Assembly: GCF_010093065.1 (NCBI RefSeq)
Contig: NZ_CP048113.1
Location: 4,278,001-4,342,000 of the forward strand
Origin: Chitinophaga agri
GTDB taxonomy: Bacteria > Bacteroidota > Bacteroidia > Chitinophagales > Chitinophagaceae
Direction of reading: 5' to 3'
Length of the DNA: 64,000 bases
Both the position numbers and the translations under genes were made by a program. A model generated the notes under the pieces. The model saw only the letters and a list, made by a program, of their open reading frames with translations, ran no database searches and had not been told where the DNA came from. Position 1 is the stretch's first letter. The number at the start of each line of letters is the position of its first letter. Below are positions 9,403-19,423 of this stretch, one piece after another.

Positions 9403-10179
9403 TCAGAAGTTCTTTTGATAGCGGATGGTTTTCTTTTTGATCTTCTCGTGGTGATAACGTCCGCGTATTTCGCAGTGAAGACTTACGAAGATCAGCTGGG
9501 CGTCCAGTTGCTGGTAAGGGTAGGCGGCACCGCCACTGTTACCGGTTTCCTTGTATTCCTTGTTGAAGAAATTGTTTGGATAGTACTGTACTTTCACGCC
9601 AAAGCCCGGCGCCATGTTCAGTCCGGCAAACAGGGAAGGCATCAGTAAAGGAGTGCGGTCGCTGAACCACTCATTGAATTTCTCCTTTTTGTCGCCATTG
9701 ATAAACTTTTTTTCCTTGTAATTGAAGGCCAGATCATAAGATCCACCGGCAAAGAAGTATACTCCTCTTCTCAGGTCACCGATCTTGAATCCGAGCGGAA
9801 CTCCCAGCGTATACACCCGACGTTTAAGTTTTACAGAATCAATATCGTCCTTAGTGATCAACCCGATATTTTTCAGGTTGATACCACTGAAGAAGCCAAA
9901 GTTTCTGTTAAAGTCATAGTTATAGTTGGTACCAATGTTGAAGAAGAGCGTAAACCTGGGTATGCTGGGCACGTGTTTGCCGGCATCCCTGATATCGCGT
10001 CCAAAGGACAAAAGTGCACCTTCACCGCCAAATGTGGTATAGCTACGCCGGTGCGAGGTATACGTTTTGGTAATGGTCATGGTGACTTCTCTGGTGGTAT
10101 CTGTTTTTTGCTCCTGGGAAAATACGGGCAACTGCAACAAACAAAGCAGCGAAGGGATCAGGTAGAACTTATGTTTCAT
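9403..10179 (-). CDS. Outer-membrane beta-barrel protein, PorT-like
   Basis: Exported protein of unknown function. It has a signal peptide (MKHKFYLIPSLLCLLQLPVFSQ) and then alternating amphipathic strands with many aromatic ends (FTLFFNIGTNYNYDFN, GVYFFAGGSYDLAFNYK, GFGVKVQYYPNNFFN), the look of an 8- to 10-strand OMP_b-brl barrel common in Bacteroidota. The C-terminus ends in KKTIRYQKNF, with the terminal aromatic typical of barrel insertion. No pathway is indicated by the neighbours. Confidence 0.75.
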   Translation of the reverse strand: MKHKFYLIPSLLCLLQLPVFSQEQKTDTTREVTMTITKTYTSHRRSYTTFGGEGALLSFGRDIRDAGKHVPSIPRFTLFFNIGTNYNYDFNRNFGFFSGINLKNIGLITKDDIDSVKLKRRVYTLGVPLGFKIGDLRRGVYFFAGGSYDLAFNYKEKKFINGDKKEKFNEWFSDRTPLLMPSLFAGLNMAPGFGVKVQYYPNNFFNKEYKETGNSGGAAYPYQQLDAQLIFVSLHCEIRGRYHHEKIKKKTIRYQKNF

Positions 10180-10262
10180 AAACTTCGGTCTGTTTAAATC
10201 GGGTTGTTGATATAAGAAAGACGACCGGTCACAGAGAATGTTTCAAAAAAAATCATCTTTTT

Positions 10263-10682
10263 TTAAAAATTTCTGTGGGCTGCTACCCAACCGGTTATGT
10301 AGGCCGCAATATCTTCCGTACGGGTGCCGGGCGGAAAGAGCCGTCCGACCCCGAGGTCATTGAGCTGTGACATATCCGTTTCCGGTATAATACCGCCACC
10401 GGTGAGTAATACATCATTCATCCCTTTTTCTTTCATAAGGGTCATAATACGTGGAAAAACTGTCATGTGGGCGCCGGAGAGGATACTTACGCCAATAGCG
10501 TCTACATCTTCCTGAAGGGCTGCGTTAACGACCATTTCGGGGGTCTGACGCAGGCCGGTATAGATCACTTCCATACCAGCGTCTCTCAGGGCTGCCGCGA
10601 TCACTTTCGCTCCGCGGTCATGTCCGTCAAGACCTACCTTGGCCACCAGCACTCGCACAGGACGTTGCAGGGGGTTGACCAT
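10263..10682 (-). CDS. Stand-alone cobalamin-binding subunit, acyl-CoA mutase type
   Basis: Small B12-binding protein matching the C-terminal domain of methylmalonyl-CoA mutase and the small subunit of isobutyryl-CoA mutase. The DxHxxG motif that supplies the cobalt-ligating His is present as DGHDRGAK (residues about 18-25), followed by SILSGAH and the GGGIIP and GRLFPPGT loops of the Rossmann-like fold. At 139 aa it is only this domain. No large mutase subunit lies beside it, so the partner must be elsewhere. Function as a mutase subunit is inferred from family; a role as B12 carrier is the alternative. Confidence 0.87.
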   Translation of the reverse strand: MVNPLQRPVRVLVAKVGLDGHDRGAKVIAAALRDAGMEVIYTGLRQTPEMVVNAALQEDVDAIGVSILSGAHMTVFPRIMTLMKEKGMNDVLLTGGGIIPETDMSQLNDLGVGRLFPPGTRTEDIAAYITGWVAAHRNF

Positions 10683-10781
10683 ATTTCAAAATTGTTAGGT
10701 TGTAAATATAGGTTTTTTGGGCTGTCCGCCGCCGCCTCATTGCAGACCTGAGTACCTGTAGTGGGCTGTGGACTTTTTTGC

Positions 10782-10789
10782 TACCTTTG
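10782..10789 (+). promoter_or_regulatory. -7 promoter box for glnS
   Basis: TACCTTTG matches the Bacteroidota -7 consensus TAnnTTTG, 22 nt before the glnS ATG. No clear TTTG -33 box is seen at the usual distance. Confidence 0.5.
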
Positions 10790-10810
10790 GCATCCGAAAT
10801 ATTAAACCTT

Positions 10811-12478
10811 ATGAGTGAAGAAAGGACCCTCAATTTTCTGGAACAGATTATCGAAGAGGACATTGCCAATGGCGTAAATGACGGCAGGGTGCTTACACGC
10901 TTCCCTCCTGAACCGAATGGCTACCTGCATATCGGACACGCTAAATCTATCTGTCTGAACTTCAGTATTGCCCAGAAGTACAATGGTAAGACCAACCTCC
11001 GCTTTGACGACACCAATCCCGTTACGGAGGATACAGAATATGTAAATTCCATAAAAGCCGACATACAATGGCTGGGCTTCCAATGGGCGCAGGAACTCTA
11101 TACTTCAGATTATTTCGAACAGATATACAACTTCGCAGTAAAACTGATCAATAAAGGACTGGCTTACGTAGATGATTCTACCGCCGAGGAAATCGCGGTA
11201 TCTAAAGGTACGCCTACCGAACCGGGTAAAGGCACGCCTTACCGTAACCGGAGTGTGGAAGAAAACCTTGACCTCTTTGCCCGTATGCGTGCAGGAGAAT
11301 TTAAGGACGGAGAAAAGGTATTGCGCGCAAAGGGCGACCTGGCTTCTCCTAACATGCACATGCGCGATCCGATCATCTATCGTATCAAGCATGCACATCA
11401 CCACCGTACCGGTGACCAGTGGTGTATTTACCCGATGTATGACTTTGCCCACGGACAGAGCGACAGCATCGAGCAGATCACCCATTCCATCTGTACCCTG
11501 GAGTTCATTCCGCACCGTCCGCTGTACAACTGGTTTATCGAGCAGCTGGAAATATTCCCGTCCCGTCAGTATGAGTTCTCACGCCTGGCTCTTACCTACA
11601 CAGTAATGAGCAAACGTAAGCTGCTGCAACTGGTGAACGAGAAACACGTTACCGGCTGGGATGACCCGCGTATGCCGACTATCAGTGGTCTGCGCCGTCG
11701 TGGTTATACTGCGGCAAGTATCCGCGCATTCTGTGAGCGTATCGGCATCCAGAAGCGTGACAACATTATCGATGTGAGCCTGCTGGAGTTCTGTATCCGT
11801 GAGGAACTGAATAAAACAGCTAACCGTGTCATGGCAGTACTCGACCCTGTTAAACTGGTGATCACCAACTATCCTGCTGACCAGGTAGAAGAAATGACCG
11901 CTGAGAATAACCCGGAAGATCCGAATGCCGGTACTCGTACCCTGCCTTTCAGCAATACGCTATATATAGAAAGGGAAGACTTCATGGAAGAGCCTCCGAA
12001 GAAATTCTTCCGTCTGGGCCCTGGTCTCGTAGTAAGGTTAAAAAACGCTTACATCATCAAAGGCGAAAGCTTTGAGAAAGATGCGGATGGCAATATCACG
12101 ACCATCTATGCTACCTACTACCCGGAAAGCAAGAGTGGTGGCGATACCACCGGCCTTAACGTAAAAGGTACCATTCACTGGGTGAGCGCAGCACATGCGG
12201 CTACTGCTGAGATCAGACTATATGACCGTCTGTTTAAGGTAGAAGATCCGGGTAATGAAGAAGGTGATTTCAAATCGTATATCAACCCGGATTCATTACA
12301 GGTTATCAGGAATGCATATATTGAGCCTAGTCTGCTGACAGCTAAACCAGGCGACCGTTTCCAGTTCCTGCGCAAAGGCTATTATGCCGTGGATACTGAC
12401 AGTACTGCTGATAAGCTGGTGTTCAACCGCACAGTGACGCTGAAAGATACGTGGGCGAAAGAAGCGAAGAAAGGATAA
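10811..12478 (+). CDS. glnS: Glutaminyl-tRNA synthetase
   Basis: Class I synthetase that charges tRNA-Gln with glutamine. The Rossmann HIGH motif is [19 protein letters not shown] (about residues 32-50) and the KMSKS-like motif is [11 protein letters not shown], typical of GlnRS. The anticodon-binding beta-barrel domains follow. The start chosen is ATG 10811 ([12 protein letters not shown]), which aligns with the family and lies just after the promoter box. Length, about 555 aa, is normal. Having both glnS and gltX side by side implies direct Gln-tRNA charging. The genes are convergent and share a terminator. Confidence 0.96.
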   Translation: MSEERTLNFLEQIIEEDIANGVNDGRVLTRFPPEPNGYLHIGHAKSICLNFSIAQKYNGKTNLRFDDTNPVTEDTEYVNSIKADIQWLGFQWAQELYTSDYFEQIYNFAVKLINKGLAYVDDSTAEEIAVSKGTPTEPGKGTPYRNRSVEENLDLFARMRAGEFKDGEKVLRAKGDLASPNMHMRDPIIYRIKHAHHHRTGDQWCIYPMYDFAHGQSDSIEQITHSICTLEFIPHRPLYNWFIEQLEIFPSRQYEFSRLALTYTVMSKRKLLQLVNEKHVTGWDDPRMPTISGLRRRGYTAASIRAFCERIGIQKRDNIIDVSLLEFCIREELNKTANRVMAVLDPVKLVITNYPADQVEEMTAENNPEDPNAGTRTLPFSNTLYIEREDFMEEPPKKFFRLGPGLVVRLKNAYIIKGESFEKDADGNITTIYATYYPESKSGGDTTGLNVKGTIHWVSAAHAATAEIRLYDRLFKVEDPGNEEGDFKSYINPDSLQVIRNAYIEPSLLTAKPGDRFQFLRKGYYAVDTDSTADKLVFNRTVTLKDTWAKEAKKG

Positions 12479-12486
12479 TCGAATTA

Positions 12487-12540
12487 TCAGTATAAACAAA
12501 AAGGAGAAGGTGATAGCCTTCTCCTTTTTGTTTATACTGA
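12487..12540. terminator. Perfect bidirectional terminator between glnS and gltX
   Basis: Two 24-nt arms are perfectly complementary around a 6-nt loop (TGATAG), with GGAGAAGG/CCTTCTCC at the tip and A5/T5 runs. It serves both convergent genes. Confidence 0.95.
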
Positions 12541-12560
12541 TATCTATTGATCATTGCGTG

Positions 12561-14096
12561 TTACGCTGCGTCAATCGCATCCAGCCCTCTCATGATCCTT
12601 GCGATAGTTTCGTGTTTACCCAGTGTCTCTGCGATATTGAATACCGGCGGACCGAACTTACCACCACACAGCATGATACGGAAAGGCAGCTGCAATTCAC
12701 CTGGTTTAATGCTCATAGAGCCAGCCAGTGTTTTGAAGGTTTCTTCCAGTGATATAGCGGAGAAATCAGATAGTCCTTCTACAATAGAAGCCCAGTCACG
12801 GAAGAATTGGGTCTTATCTGCGTTCCATTTAGGCTTTACGGCAGCGACGTCAAACGTTTCAGGCGCCTGAAAGAAGAAAAATGCATGATCCCATATATCA
12901 TTGACGAAATCGCAACGATCCTTTACCAGACCAGCAATGATCGCCACGTATTCTACGGAAGCATTGATATTCTTTTCTTTCAGTACTGGCATGAATAATT
13001 CCGCCACGCGGGTATTATCGGCCTGCAGGAGGTATTGGTGATTGAACCATTTCGCTTTGTCGAAGTCGAATTTAGCGCCGCCTTTATGTACCCTGTCGAT
13101 AGAGAAACGTTCGATCAGTTCTGCCATAGAAAAGATCTCCTGACCGGAACCGTCATTCCATCCCAGCATGGCCAGCATATTTACAAATGCTTCCGGCAGG
13201 AATCCTCTTTCGCGGAAGCCGGTGGTCATTTCACCAGACTTAGGATCAGTCCAGTTCATGGCATACACGGGGAACCCGAGGCGGTCGCCGTCACGTTTGC
13301 TCAGTTTACCATTACCATCAGGTTTGAGGATCAGTGGAAGGTGTGCCCACTTTGGCATCTCAGCTTCCCAGCCCAGGTACTTCCATAACAGCAGGTGTAC
13401 TGGTGCAGAAGGCAGCCACTCCTCACCACGGAAGGCGTGTGTGATCTTCATCTGATAATCGTCTACAACCACAGCGAGGTGGTATGTAGGCATACCATCA
13501 GCCTTGAGCAACACCTTATCATCAACAGTGCTGGTATTAAACTGTACATGTCCACGGATCATGTCGGTGAAACCGACTTCCTGGTCCTGTGGCATTTTGA
13601 TACGGATCACATGCGGCGTACCTTTCCCGAGCAGGGCAGCTGTTTCTTCAGCTGACAGGCTGATAGAGTTACGCATCTGCAGGCGGGCAGCTGCATTATA
13701 CTGAGGATTAGGATTTTGTTCCGTTTTCAGTTTTGCACGCATTTCCTCCAGTTCTTCCGGGGTATCGAAAGCATAGTACGCATAGCCATCTTTTACCAGT
13801 TGTTCAGCAAACTGACGGTATTGCGGTTTTCTCTCGCTCTGGCGGTAGGGGGCATAGGGGCCACCCACATGTGGACCTTCATCCGCATTGAGCCCGCACC
13901 AGCGCAGACACTCTATGATATATTCTTCGGCGCCCGGCACATAGCGGGTCTGGTCTGTATCTTCTATTCTGAGCACAAATTCACCATTGTGCTGCTTTGC
14001 AAATAAATAATTGAATAAAACCGTGCGTACACCTCCGAGGTGCAAGCCACCTGTTGGACTGGGCGCAAAGCGTACCCTTACTTTCTGTTGTTGCAT
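12561..14096 (-). CDS. gltX: Glutamyl-tRNA synthetase
   Basis: Class I synthetase that charges tRNA-Glu. The HIGH-type motif is RFAPSPTGGLHLGGVRT at the N-terminus, the KMSKS-type motif is KLSKRDGDRLGF, and the C-terminal anticodon-binding helical domain follows. At 511 aa it is normal. The minus-strand box TACCTTTG at 14101-14108, just before the ATG, is a promoter candidate. The gene is divergent from the deacetylase. Confidence 0.96.
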   Translation of the reverse strand: MQQQKVRVRFAPSPTGGLHLGGVRTVLFNYLFAKQHNGEFVLRIEDTDQTRYVPGAEEYIIECLRWCGLNADEGPHVGGPYAPYRQSERKPQYRQFAEQLVKDGYAYYAFDTPEELEEMRAKLKTEQNPNPQYNAAARLQMRNSISLSAEETAALLGKGTPHVIRIKMPQDQEVGFTDMIRGHVQFNTSTVDDKVLLKADGMPTYHLAVVVDDYQMKITHAFRGEEWLPSAPVHLLLWKYLGWEAEMPKWAHLPLILKPDGNGKLSKRDGDRLGFPVYAMNWTDPKSGEMTTGFRERGFLPEAFVNMLAMLGWNDGSGQEIFSMAELIERFSIDRVHKGGAKFDFDKAKWFNHQYLLQADNTRVAELFMPVLKEKNINASVEYVAIIAGLVKDRCDFVNDIWDHAFFFFQAPETFDVAAVKPKWNADKTQFFRDWASIVEGLSDFSAISLEETFKTLAGSMSIKPGELQLPFRIMLCGGKFGPPVFNIAETLGKHETIARIMRGLDAIDAA

Positions 14097-14150
14097 GTCG
14101 CAAAGGTAAAGAAAGATTTAGCTACCTTTATTTTTCAATCGCATCATCCA

Positions 14151-14777
14151 ATGTTTTATCTTACGAAAACACCCGGGCTACTGAAAGCACTGTATAAAAA
14201 CTGTACCTGGAACTTTTCCCCGGCCAGGCCATCCGTATACCTCACTTTCGATGATGGTCCCCATCCGGTGGCCACCCCTTATGTGCTGGAACAACTCCGT
14301 AAGTATGAAGCCAAAGCTACTTTCTTCTGTATAGGGAAGAACGTTATAGCGCACCCGGAGATCTATCAGCGGATACTGGAAGAAGGGCATCATATTGGTA
14401 ATCATACCCATAACCACCTGAACGGCTGGAAGACGGGTACGGACAAATATATTGAGAACATCCTTGAAGCACGTAAATATATCAGCTCACCGCTGTTTCG
14501 TCCACCTTATGGCCGGATCACCCCTTTTCAGGTAAAACATCTGAAGAAGGTGGTTCCAAATGCGCAGGTGATCATGTGGGATGTTTTAAGCGCTGATTTT
14601 GATACAGAAAGGAGTGGAGAGGAGTGTGTGCAGAATGTAGTATTTAAGGCAAAGGCGGGCTCTATTATTGTGTTTCATGACAGTACGAAGGCCTGGGACC
14701 GGCTGGAATATGCCTTACCGAGGGTGCTTGAGTATTTTCACAAGCAAAAGCTGGCAATGGAAGCCATCCCTTATTAA
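14151..14777 (+). CDS. Polysaccharide deacetylase (NodB-like)
   Basis: Carbohydrate esterase family 4 enzyme, removing N- or O-acetyl groups from a glycan, probably cell-wall or chitin-type. Metal and catalytic motifs are present: LTFDDGPHP (motif 1, catalytic base and metal Asp), HHIGNHTHNH (motif 2, His pair), RPPYGRI (motif 3) and IIVFHDSTKAW (motif 5 with Asp/His). The start at ATG 14151 (MFYLTKTPGLL) is chosen because the longer frame runs into the gltX promoter. No classical signal peptide is seen, so location is uncertain. Confidence 0.9.
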   Translation: MFYLTKTPGLLKALYKNCTWNFSPARPSVYLTFDDGPHPVATPYVLEQLRKYEAKATFFCIGKNVIAHPEIYQRILEEGHHIGNHTHNHLNGWKTGTDKYIENILEARKYISSPLFRPPYGRITPFQVKHLKKVVPNAQVIMWDVLSADFDTERSGEECVQNVVFKAKAGSIIVFHDSTKAWDRLEYALPRVLEYFHKQKLAMEAIPY

Positions 14778-14782
14778 AATAT

Positions 14783-14816
14783 AAAAGCCCGGGTCTATCG
14801 CCCGGGCTTTCTTTTA
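14783..14816. terminator. Terminator after deacetylase
   Basis: A 10-bp stem AAAGCCCGGG / CCCGGGCTTT with a 7-nt loop and a following T-rich tract separates the convergent deacetylase and lipoprotein genes. Confidence 0.92.
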
Positions 14817-14832
14817 TAGGTTGTTATGCTCT

Positions 14833-15714
14833 TTATTTAGGCAGTACAATGCTCTTTACTTTGTCGCCCAGGTCGATGGTAGCAGAATCATCGCATACAC
14901 CATTGCCATAGTTCACATTTGCAGTGATCGCACCTACAGTTACCAGCGCTTTACCTTTGCTGAACCATGGGCAGTTGATCTTTCTTTCCAGTGCATCACC
15001 TTCAGCAACGGAGATACCTGCAACAAGGCCATTAGGATAGTACAGGGAATCAGTACCGTAGATGCTGAACACGTCATCGGTCACATCATTCAGGGTGGCT
15101 AAACCATCTGTCTGGGTGATGGTTCTGTTACTGGTGAAGCTAAGCGTTACGGTATCCAGTTTCAGGGACGCGTCTGTGAGTACTGCGTTGTATTTATAGA
15201 TACTGTTGGTACTCAGGTTGGTGATCACTTCAGTACCTGTTACAGCGATACCGTTCACAGTATAGCTCAAAGGTTTGATAGTGATAACTGCATTAGGATA
15301 ATAGAAGTAGTTGGAATAAGTCACCTGTATATTACCAGCACGCACACGACCAGTTTCATCTGCACATTGGCTACCAAATTTTATCAGCATTACCTTCGGC
15401 CACTGACCAGCGCTTACGTCGTCTACTTCAGGAAGCGCACAGGTACCGAGTTTACCAGCAGTGACTGGCGCCCTGCGGCCTGCCTGGTTCATACCTGCTT
15501 TAGCACCTACTTCCAGCGCAATGCCGAAGAGGTCATCATATATTCCGCTAACGATCGCCTGATCGGCAGCTGCATTGATAGCATGATTATCAGCCTGATT
15601 TGCGTTCGGGCTGGCTGTTTCTGTTTTCTTTGAACACGCAAAAAAGAAGGTTACCATCAAGAGCAGGGCTATCACTCCTGCGAGGATACGGTTAAAGCAA
15701 AAATAGCTTTTCAT
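14833..15714 (-). CDS. Hypothetical lipoprotein
   Basis: The function is not recognised. The N-terminus is a lipoprotein signal (ILAGVIALLLMVTFFFACSKK), with the lipobox Cys at about residue 27. The mature part has beta-rich segments and four further cysteines (GTCALPEV, GSQCADE, INCPWF, NGVCDDS), perhaps forming disulfides in the periplasm. Similar lipoproteins are common in Chitinophagaceae. No operon partners. Confidence 0.72.
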   Translation of the reverse strand: MKSYFCFNRILAGVIALLLMVTFFFACSKKTETASPNANQADNHAINAAADQAIVSGIYDDLFGIALEVGAKAGMNQAGRRAPVTAGKLGTCALPEVDDVSAGQWPKVMLIKFGSQCADETGRVRAGNIQVTYSNYFYYPNAVITIKPLSYTVNGIAVTGTEVITNLSTNSIYKYNAVLTDASLKLDTVTLSFTSNRTITQTDGLATLNDVTDDVFSIYGTDSLYYPNGLVAGISVAEGDALERKINCPWFSKGKALVTVGAITANVNYGNGVCDDSATIDLGDKVKSIVLPK

Positions 15715-15836
15715 AGAAATAGTATAGTTTTAAATGAGGTCTTTCGCTGTACTTTTGCACAGCACTTGCTGAAATATAAATATTATACAAATGTAATATT
15801 TTTACTAATTGAATAAAAACTTTTAATATATTATAG

Positions 15837-16607
15837 ATGAACTGGATAGACACACACGCCCATTTATATGGGGAGGAATTTGCGGAAGACAGGACGGCAG
15901 TAGTAGAACGGGCGTTGGCTGCGGGCGTGTCCAAATTATATCTGCCAAACATTGACAGCAGTTCCATAGACGGGATGCTGGCATTAGAGACACAGTTTCC
16001 GGGGCAATGTTTCGCGATGATGGGCGTACATCCCTGTTATGTGAATGAGAATGTGGACCAGGAGCTGGCGGTTGTAACTGACTGGTTAGCAAAACGTGCC
16101 TTTAATGCTATCGGAGAGATCGGGCTGGACTTTTACTGGGACAAGACACATGTTGAGCAGCAATACAAAGCTTTCCGCAGGCAGCTGGAGCTGGCGCGGG
16201 ACTACAGTATACCAGTAGCGATTCACAGCCGGGAAAGTACCCGGGAATGTATTGATGAGGTACGCGCATTACAGGATGGCCGTTTATCAGGCGTTTTTCA
16301 CTGTTTTTCCGGCACGCTGGAAGAAGCCAGAGAGATCATTGACCTGGGCTTCTACCTTGGGATCGGTGGTGTGGTGACTTTCAAGAAGTCAGGACTCGAT
16401 AAACTACTGGAAGAGATCGACATGGAAAACATCGTCCTTGAAACGGATGCGCCCTACCTGGCACCGGTACCATACCGGGGAAAAAGGAATGAAAGTGCAT
16501 ACATTCCGCTGATCGGTGAAAAGATCGCAGATGTAAAAAATCTAAAAATAGCGGATGTAGCTGCAATTACGACAAACAACGCGCTGAAATTATTCAAAAC
16601 CCTTTAA
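15837..16607 (+). CDS. TatD-family metal-dependent hydrolase
   Basis: TIM-barrel metallo-hydrolase of the TatD/YcfH family, usually a 3'-5' DNA exonuclease or D-aminoacyl-tRNA deacylase type enzyme. Metal-binding motifs in order: WIDTHAHLYGEEF, AIGEIGLDFYW, PVAIHSRES, VFHCFSGTL and LETDAPYLAPVPYRGKRNE. At 256 aa it is full length. It is followed 45 nt later by the asparaginase gene, which has its own -7 box. Confidence 0.93.
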   Translation: MNWIDTHAHLYGEEFAEDRTAVVERALAAGVSKLYLPNIDSSSIDGMLALETQFPGQCFAMMGVHPCYVNENVDQELAVVTDWLAKRAFNAIGEIGLDFYWDKTHVEQQYKAFRRQLELARDYSIPVAIHSRESTRECIDEVRALQDGRLSGVFHCFSGTLEEAREIIDLGFYLGIGGVVTFKKSGLDKLLEEIDMENIVLETDAPYLAPVPYRGKRNESAYIPLIGEKIADVKNLKIADVAAITTNNALKLFKTL

Positions 16608-16619
16608 CCTTTTAGGCGG

Positions 16620-16627
16620 TACATTTG
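16620..16627 (+). promoter_or_regulatory. -7 promoter box before asparaginase
   Basis: TACATTTG matches TAnnTTTG and lies 26 nt before the asparaginase ATG. No exact TTTG is seen at -33. Confidence 0.45.
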
Positions 16628-16652
16628 CAGGCAATTTGGAACAGCAGCATCA

Positions 16653-17696
16653 ATGAGTAAAATCCTGATAATTTATACAGGGGGCACCGTTGGGATGATC
16701 TACGACGAGAAAACCAAAGCCTTGCGTCCTATCGGTTTTAATGAAATACGTAACAATCTTCCGGAACTATACCGTATGGGGATTGACTTTTACGTATATG
16801 CTTTTAATCCGCCAATCGATTCGTCAGACATGCAGCCCGAGATATGGGTGGAACTGGCGTCTATTATAGAAGACCGTTACGACCGGTATGACGGATTTGT
16901 CATTCTTCATGGTTCTGATACCATGTCCTTTACCGCTTCAGCATTGAGTTTTATGCTGGAAAATCTCTCCAAGCCTGTAATCCTGACCGGTTCACAGCTA
17001 CCGATCGGCAAGATCCGTACAGATGCAAAGGAGAACATCATCACCGCTATGGAAATAGCGTCCACCCGTCATAACGGGCAGGTGGTCGTGCCTGAAGTCT
17101 GCATTTATTTTGACTTCGCGCTTTTCCGTGGTAACCGTTCCAAGAAGTATAATGCCGAGAAATTCGAGGCGTTCTATTCCATGAACTACCCACCCCTGGC
17201 AGAAGCAGGCATTGACATCAAATACAAAACACAGTTTGTATTACCTTGCCCTGACAAGCCACTAAAAGTACATAAACACCTGGATGATAACGTCACCGTA
17301 CTGAAGATGTTCCCGGGCATCACCCGCAAAGTTGTAGAAGCAATTTTAGGCGTAAACGGGCTTCGTGGGGTGATCATGGAGACTTTCGGCAGTGGTAATA
17401 CCAATACACAGCCCTGGTTCATAGAATGCCTGAAAAAGGCGATTGACAGGGGTGTGGTCATCGTGGATATCACGCAGTGTGATGGTGGTTCCGTAGAGCT
17501 GGGTAAATATGAAACCAGTTCGCTGTTACAGCAGATCGGAGTGATCAGTGGTCATGACATGACTTTCGAAGCAGCTATCACCAAGCTGATGTTCGTACTG
17601 GGGCAGAACCTGGATGCAGCATCGACGAAAGCGATGATCGAGACATCACTGAGAGGGGAACTGACTGCGAATACGAACGACTGGGAGGCCATTTAA
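16653..17696 (+). CDS. ansA: Type I L-asparaginase
   Basis: Hydrolyses L-asparagine to aspartate and ammonia in the cytosol. The first catalytic Thr lies in IYTGGTVGM at the N-terminus; the second is in HGSDTMSFTASAL, followed by LTGSQLPIGKIRTDAKENI with the catalytic Lys region. There is no signal peptide, and the 347-aa length fits cytosolic type I enzymes. Confidence 0.94.
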   Translation: MSKILIIYTGGTVGMIYDEKTKALRPIGFNEIRNNLPELYRMGIDFYVYAFNPPIDSSDMQPEIWVELASIIEDRYDRYDGFVILHGSDTMSFTASALSFMLENLSKPVILTGSQLPIGKIRTDAKENIITAMEIASTRHNGQVVVPEVCIYFDFALFRGNRSKKYNAEKFEAFYSMNYPPLAEAGIDIKYKTQFVLPCPDKPLKVHKHLDDNVTVLKMFPGITRKVVEAILGVNGLRGVIMETFGSGNTNTQPWFIECLKKAIDRGVVIVDITQCDGGSVELGKYETSSLLQQIGVISGHDMTFEAAITKLMFVLGQNLDAASTKAMIETSLRGELTANTNDWEAI

Positions 17697-17703
17697 AAAT
17701 TAT

Positions 17704-17734
17704 TTTGGCAATGTGAGGGAAAAGCCTACCTTTG
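17704..17734 (+). promoter_or_regulatory. Promoter of tRNA-Ser
   Basis: TTTG (17704-17707), 19 nt, then TACCTTTG (17727-17734) is an exact match to the Bacteroidota consensus. The tRNA begins 30 nt downstream. Confidence 0.82.
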
Positions 17735-17752
17735 CCATCCTGAAATAAAAAT

Positions 17753-19423
17753 TCAACCTAACCGGAGAAGTGCAGGAGTGGTTGAACTGGCACGCCTGGA
17801 AAGTGTGTAAACTCGAAAGGGTTTCAAGGGTTCGAATCCCTTCTTCTCCGCTAAGAGGGACAAATCATCAGATGTATGGTTTGTCCCTTTTTCGTTTTCG
17901 GGTGGATTGCCCGATAGATGGGCAATCCGGGAAAAAATTGTATTGACTCTCGGGGTTCGAAATGACTCATTTTTGCGATCATACACGATTCCATCAGGGA
18001 ATATGAGTTTTTGAAGTCTCTCTTTCACGCCAGTATCGCTGGAACTCCATACTATAGGGAGTTTACATGATAGCAGTAAGGCTTGTTCAATAGCTTCTTC
18101 CGGGTTCGAAATACTTTTTGTGCATTGGGCCAATTGCTTCACTATATTTTCTTGCTCCTTTCTATACCGGGGATAAAATTTATCAAATGTCTCCTGACTT
18201 ATTTCTTTTAGCACATATCGGCTTTCCTCTAAATTGTCAATTTTGGTATTTATCTCCTTCAGCTGATTGTTGAGGATAACCTGTTGTTCCACCCCCTCCT
18301 TATTCATTTCGTTGTATTCGGCAAGCAAAGCTGATTTTAATACCCCAATTAAGGCACTATCCACACAATACTGGTGTAATAACAACCCAAACAGTTCGTG
18401 TATCCGTTTAGCACTTTTATTACATTTACAGCCTTCTGTACGGCATTTATAGTACCAAAGCCCCTTAGCCTTGACCACATAGCCTGTAAATGGTTGGCTG
18501 CAGGTGTCACATTTAATAAATATCTTCAATGGAATTTCGTCTTGCTCCTTTTTATGCGGAACTCCGTATCCTCCCGAGCTTTGATGTATGTCATTTACTT
18601 TGAGGAAGATTTCTTTGCTTATCAGCTTTTCATGATTCCCCTCAACAATTTTTCCTTCCAGTAATCCGTGATTAATTACTCCGCAATAAAAGGGTCGTTT
18701 GAATATCTTGGTCAATTGCTGTTTATACATCTTTACCCCCATAGCACGAAGCCGGGAAATAATCTCTTCATTCTTTACCCCTTCCGCTTTCCAGATAAAA
18801 GCCTTCCTTAACTTCTTACCTACCTCATTTACAACTATCTTCCGTTGCCCGTTAGTCCAAACTATATCATACCCCTGTGGCGGCTTGGTAACCCAAATTC
18901 CTTTATCAAACTTTTCCTTCATACCAGCCATCGCTCGCTGCTTACGAAGCTGATTATCGTATTGGCTGAAAATGAAATGAATACTTTGTTGGAGAACACC
19001 GCTTGGATTAGAGGTATCTGCCGGTTGAGTCACCGCATAGACGGTTACACCGTACTTTTCCCTTAACTCCTCTGCTAATTTGATAGCCGCACCTCCTGTT
19101 CGCGAAAACCGATCCAGAGTATATACCAAAACATGGCTTACTTTTCCTTTATGCTTTTTAATGAACTCAAGCATCCTGGTAAACTCCTTGCGTCCATCCG
19201 TCTTGGCACTCTCATATGTACCCCCGAAATATCCGATAATATTCAGATCACTTCGTTGGGCAAAATCTTCAATGGCTTTACGCTGGACATCCAAACTTAA
19301 ATTATGGTCTGCTTGCTCTTTACTGGAAACGCGAGTATAAACAATGGCAGCTTGGTGTGATATTTTCGGGACTTTTGTTTTTGAATAATTACCAAATTGG
19401 GAAAAAGCATTTAGGCTACTCAT
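17753..19423 (-). CDS. Large serine recombinase (integrase of the tRNA-Ser element)
   Basis: Site-specific recombinase that probably inserts and excises the adjoining element. N-terminal resolvase domain: YTRVSSKEQ with the active-site Ser at about residue 33 and [11 protein letters not shown] recombinase domain (about 180-300) follows, then a zinc-ribbon with CDTC and CRTEGCKC, and a coiled coil. The last 35 or so residues ([10 protein letters not shown]...) are the antisense of tRNA-Ser, so this C-terminus was created at the integration junction; the free element would encode another tail. Its ATG overlaps the stop of the upstream small gene by 4 nt (ATGA), suggesting one operon. Confidence 0.9.
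   Translation of the reverse strand: MSSLNAFSQFGNYSKTKVPKISHQAAIVYTRVSSKEQADHNLSLDVQRKAIEDFAQRSDLNIIGYFGGTYESAKTDGRKEFTRMLEFIKKHKGKVSHVLVYTLDRFSRTGGAAIKLAEELREKYGVTVYAVTQPADTSNPSGVLQQSIHFIFSQYDNQLRKQRAMAGMKEKFDKGIWVTKPPQGYDIVWTNGQRKIVVNEVGKKLRKAFIWKAEGVKNEEIISRLRAMGVKMYKQQLTKIFKRPFYCGVINHGLLEGKIVEGNHEKLISKEIFLKVNDIHQSSGGYGVPHKKEQDEIPLKIFIKCDTCSQPFTGYVVKAKGLWYYKCRTEGCKCNKSAKRIHELFGLLLHQYCVDSALIGVLKSALLAEYNEMNKEGVEQQVILNNQLKEINTKIDNLEESRYVLKEISQETFDKFYPRYRKEQENIVKQLAQCTKSISNPEEAIEQALLLSCKLPIVWSSSDTGVKERLQKLIFPDGIVYDRKNESFRTPRVNTIFSRIAHLSGNPPENEKGTNHTSDDLSLLAEKKGFEPLKPFRVYTLSRRASSTTPALLRLG
17764..17850 (+). tRNA. tRNA-Ser, anticodon GGA
   Basis: The acceptor stem GGAGAAG pairs with CTTCTCC (17843-17849), with discriminator G at 17850. 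The anticodon stem CACGC/GTGTG holds the loop CTGGAAA with GGA at 17798-17800. A long variable arm, as expected for Ser, precedes the T-arm with TTCGAAT. No CCA is encoded. It decodes UCC/UCU. The 3' end is the insertion site of the adjoining mobile region. Confidence 0.96.
17847..17945. repeat. Element left end, about 100-bp repeat matching 45392-45486
   Basis: From the last tRNA bases (TCCGCTAAGAGGGAC...) through the hairpin GGGACAA/TTGTCCC to ...GGGAAAAAATTGTATTG, this segment is nearly identical to 45392-45486. It covers the 3' end of the recombinase frame and provides a hairpin that may replace the original tRNA terminator. Confidence 0.85.
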
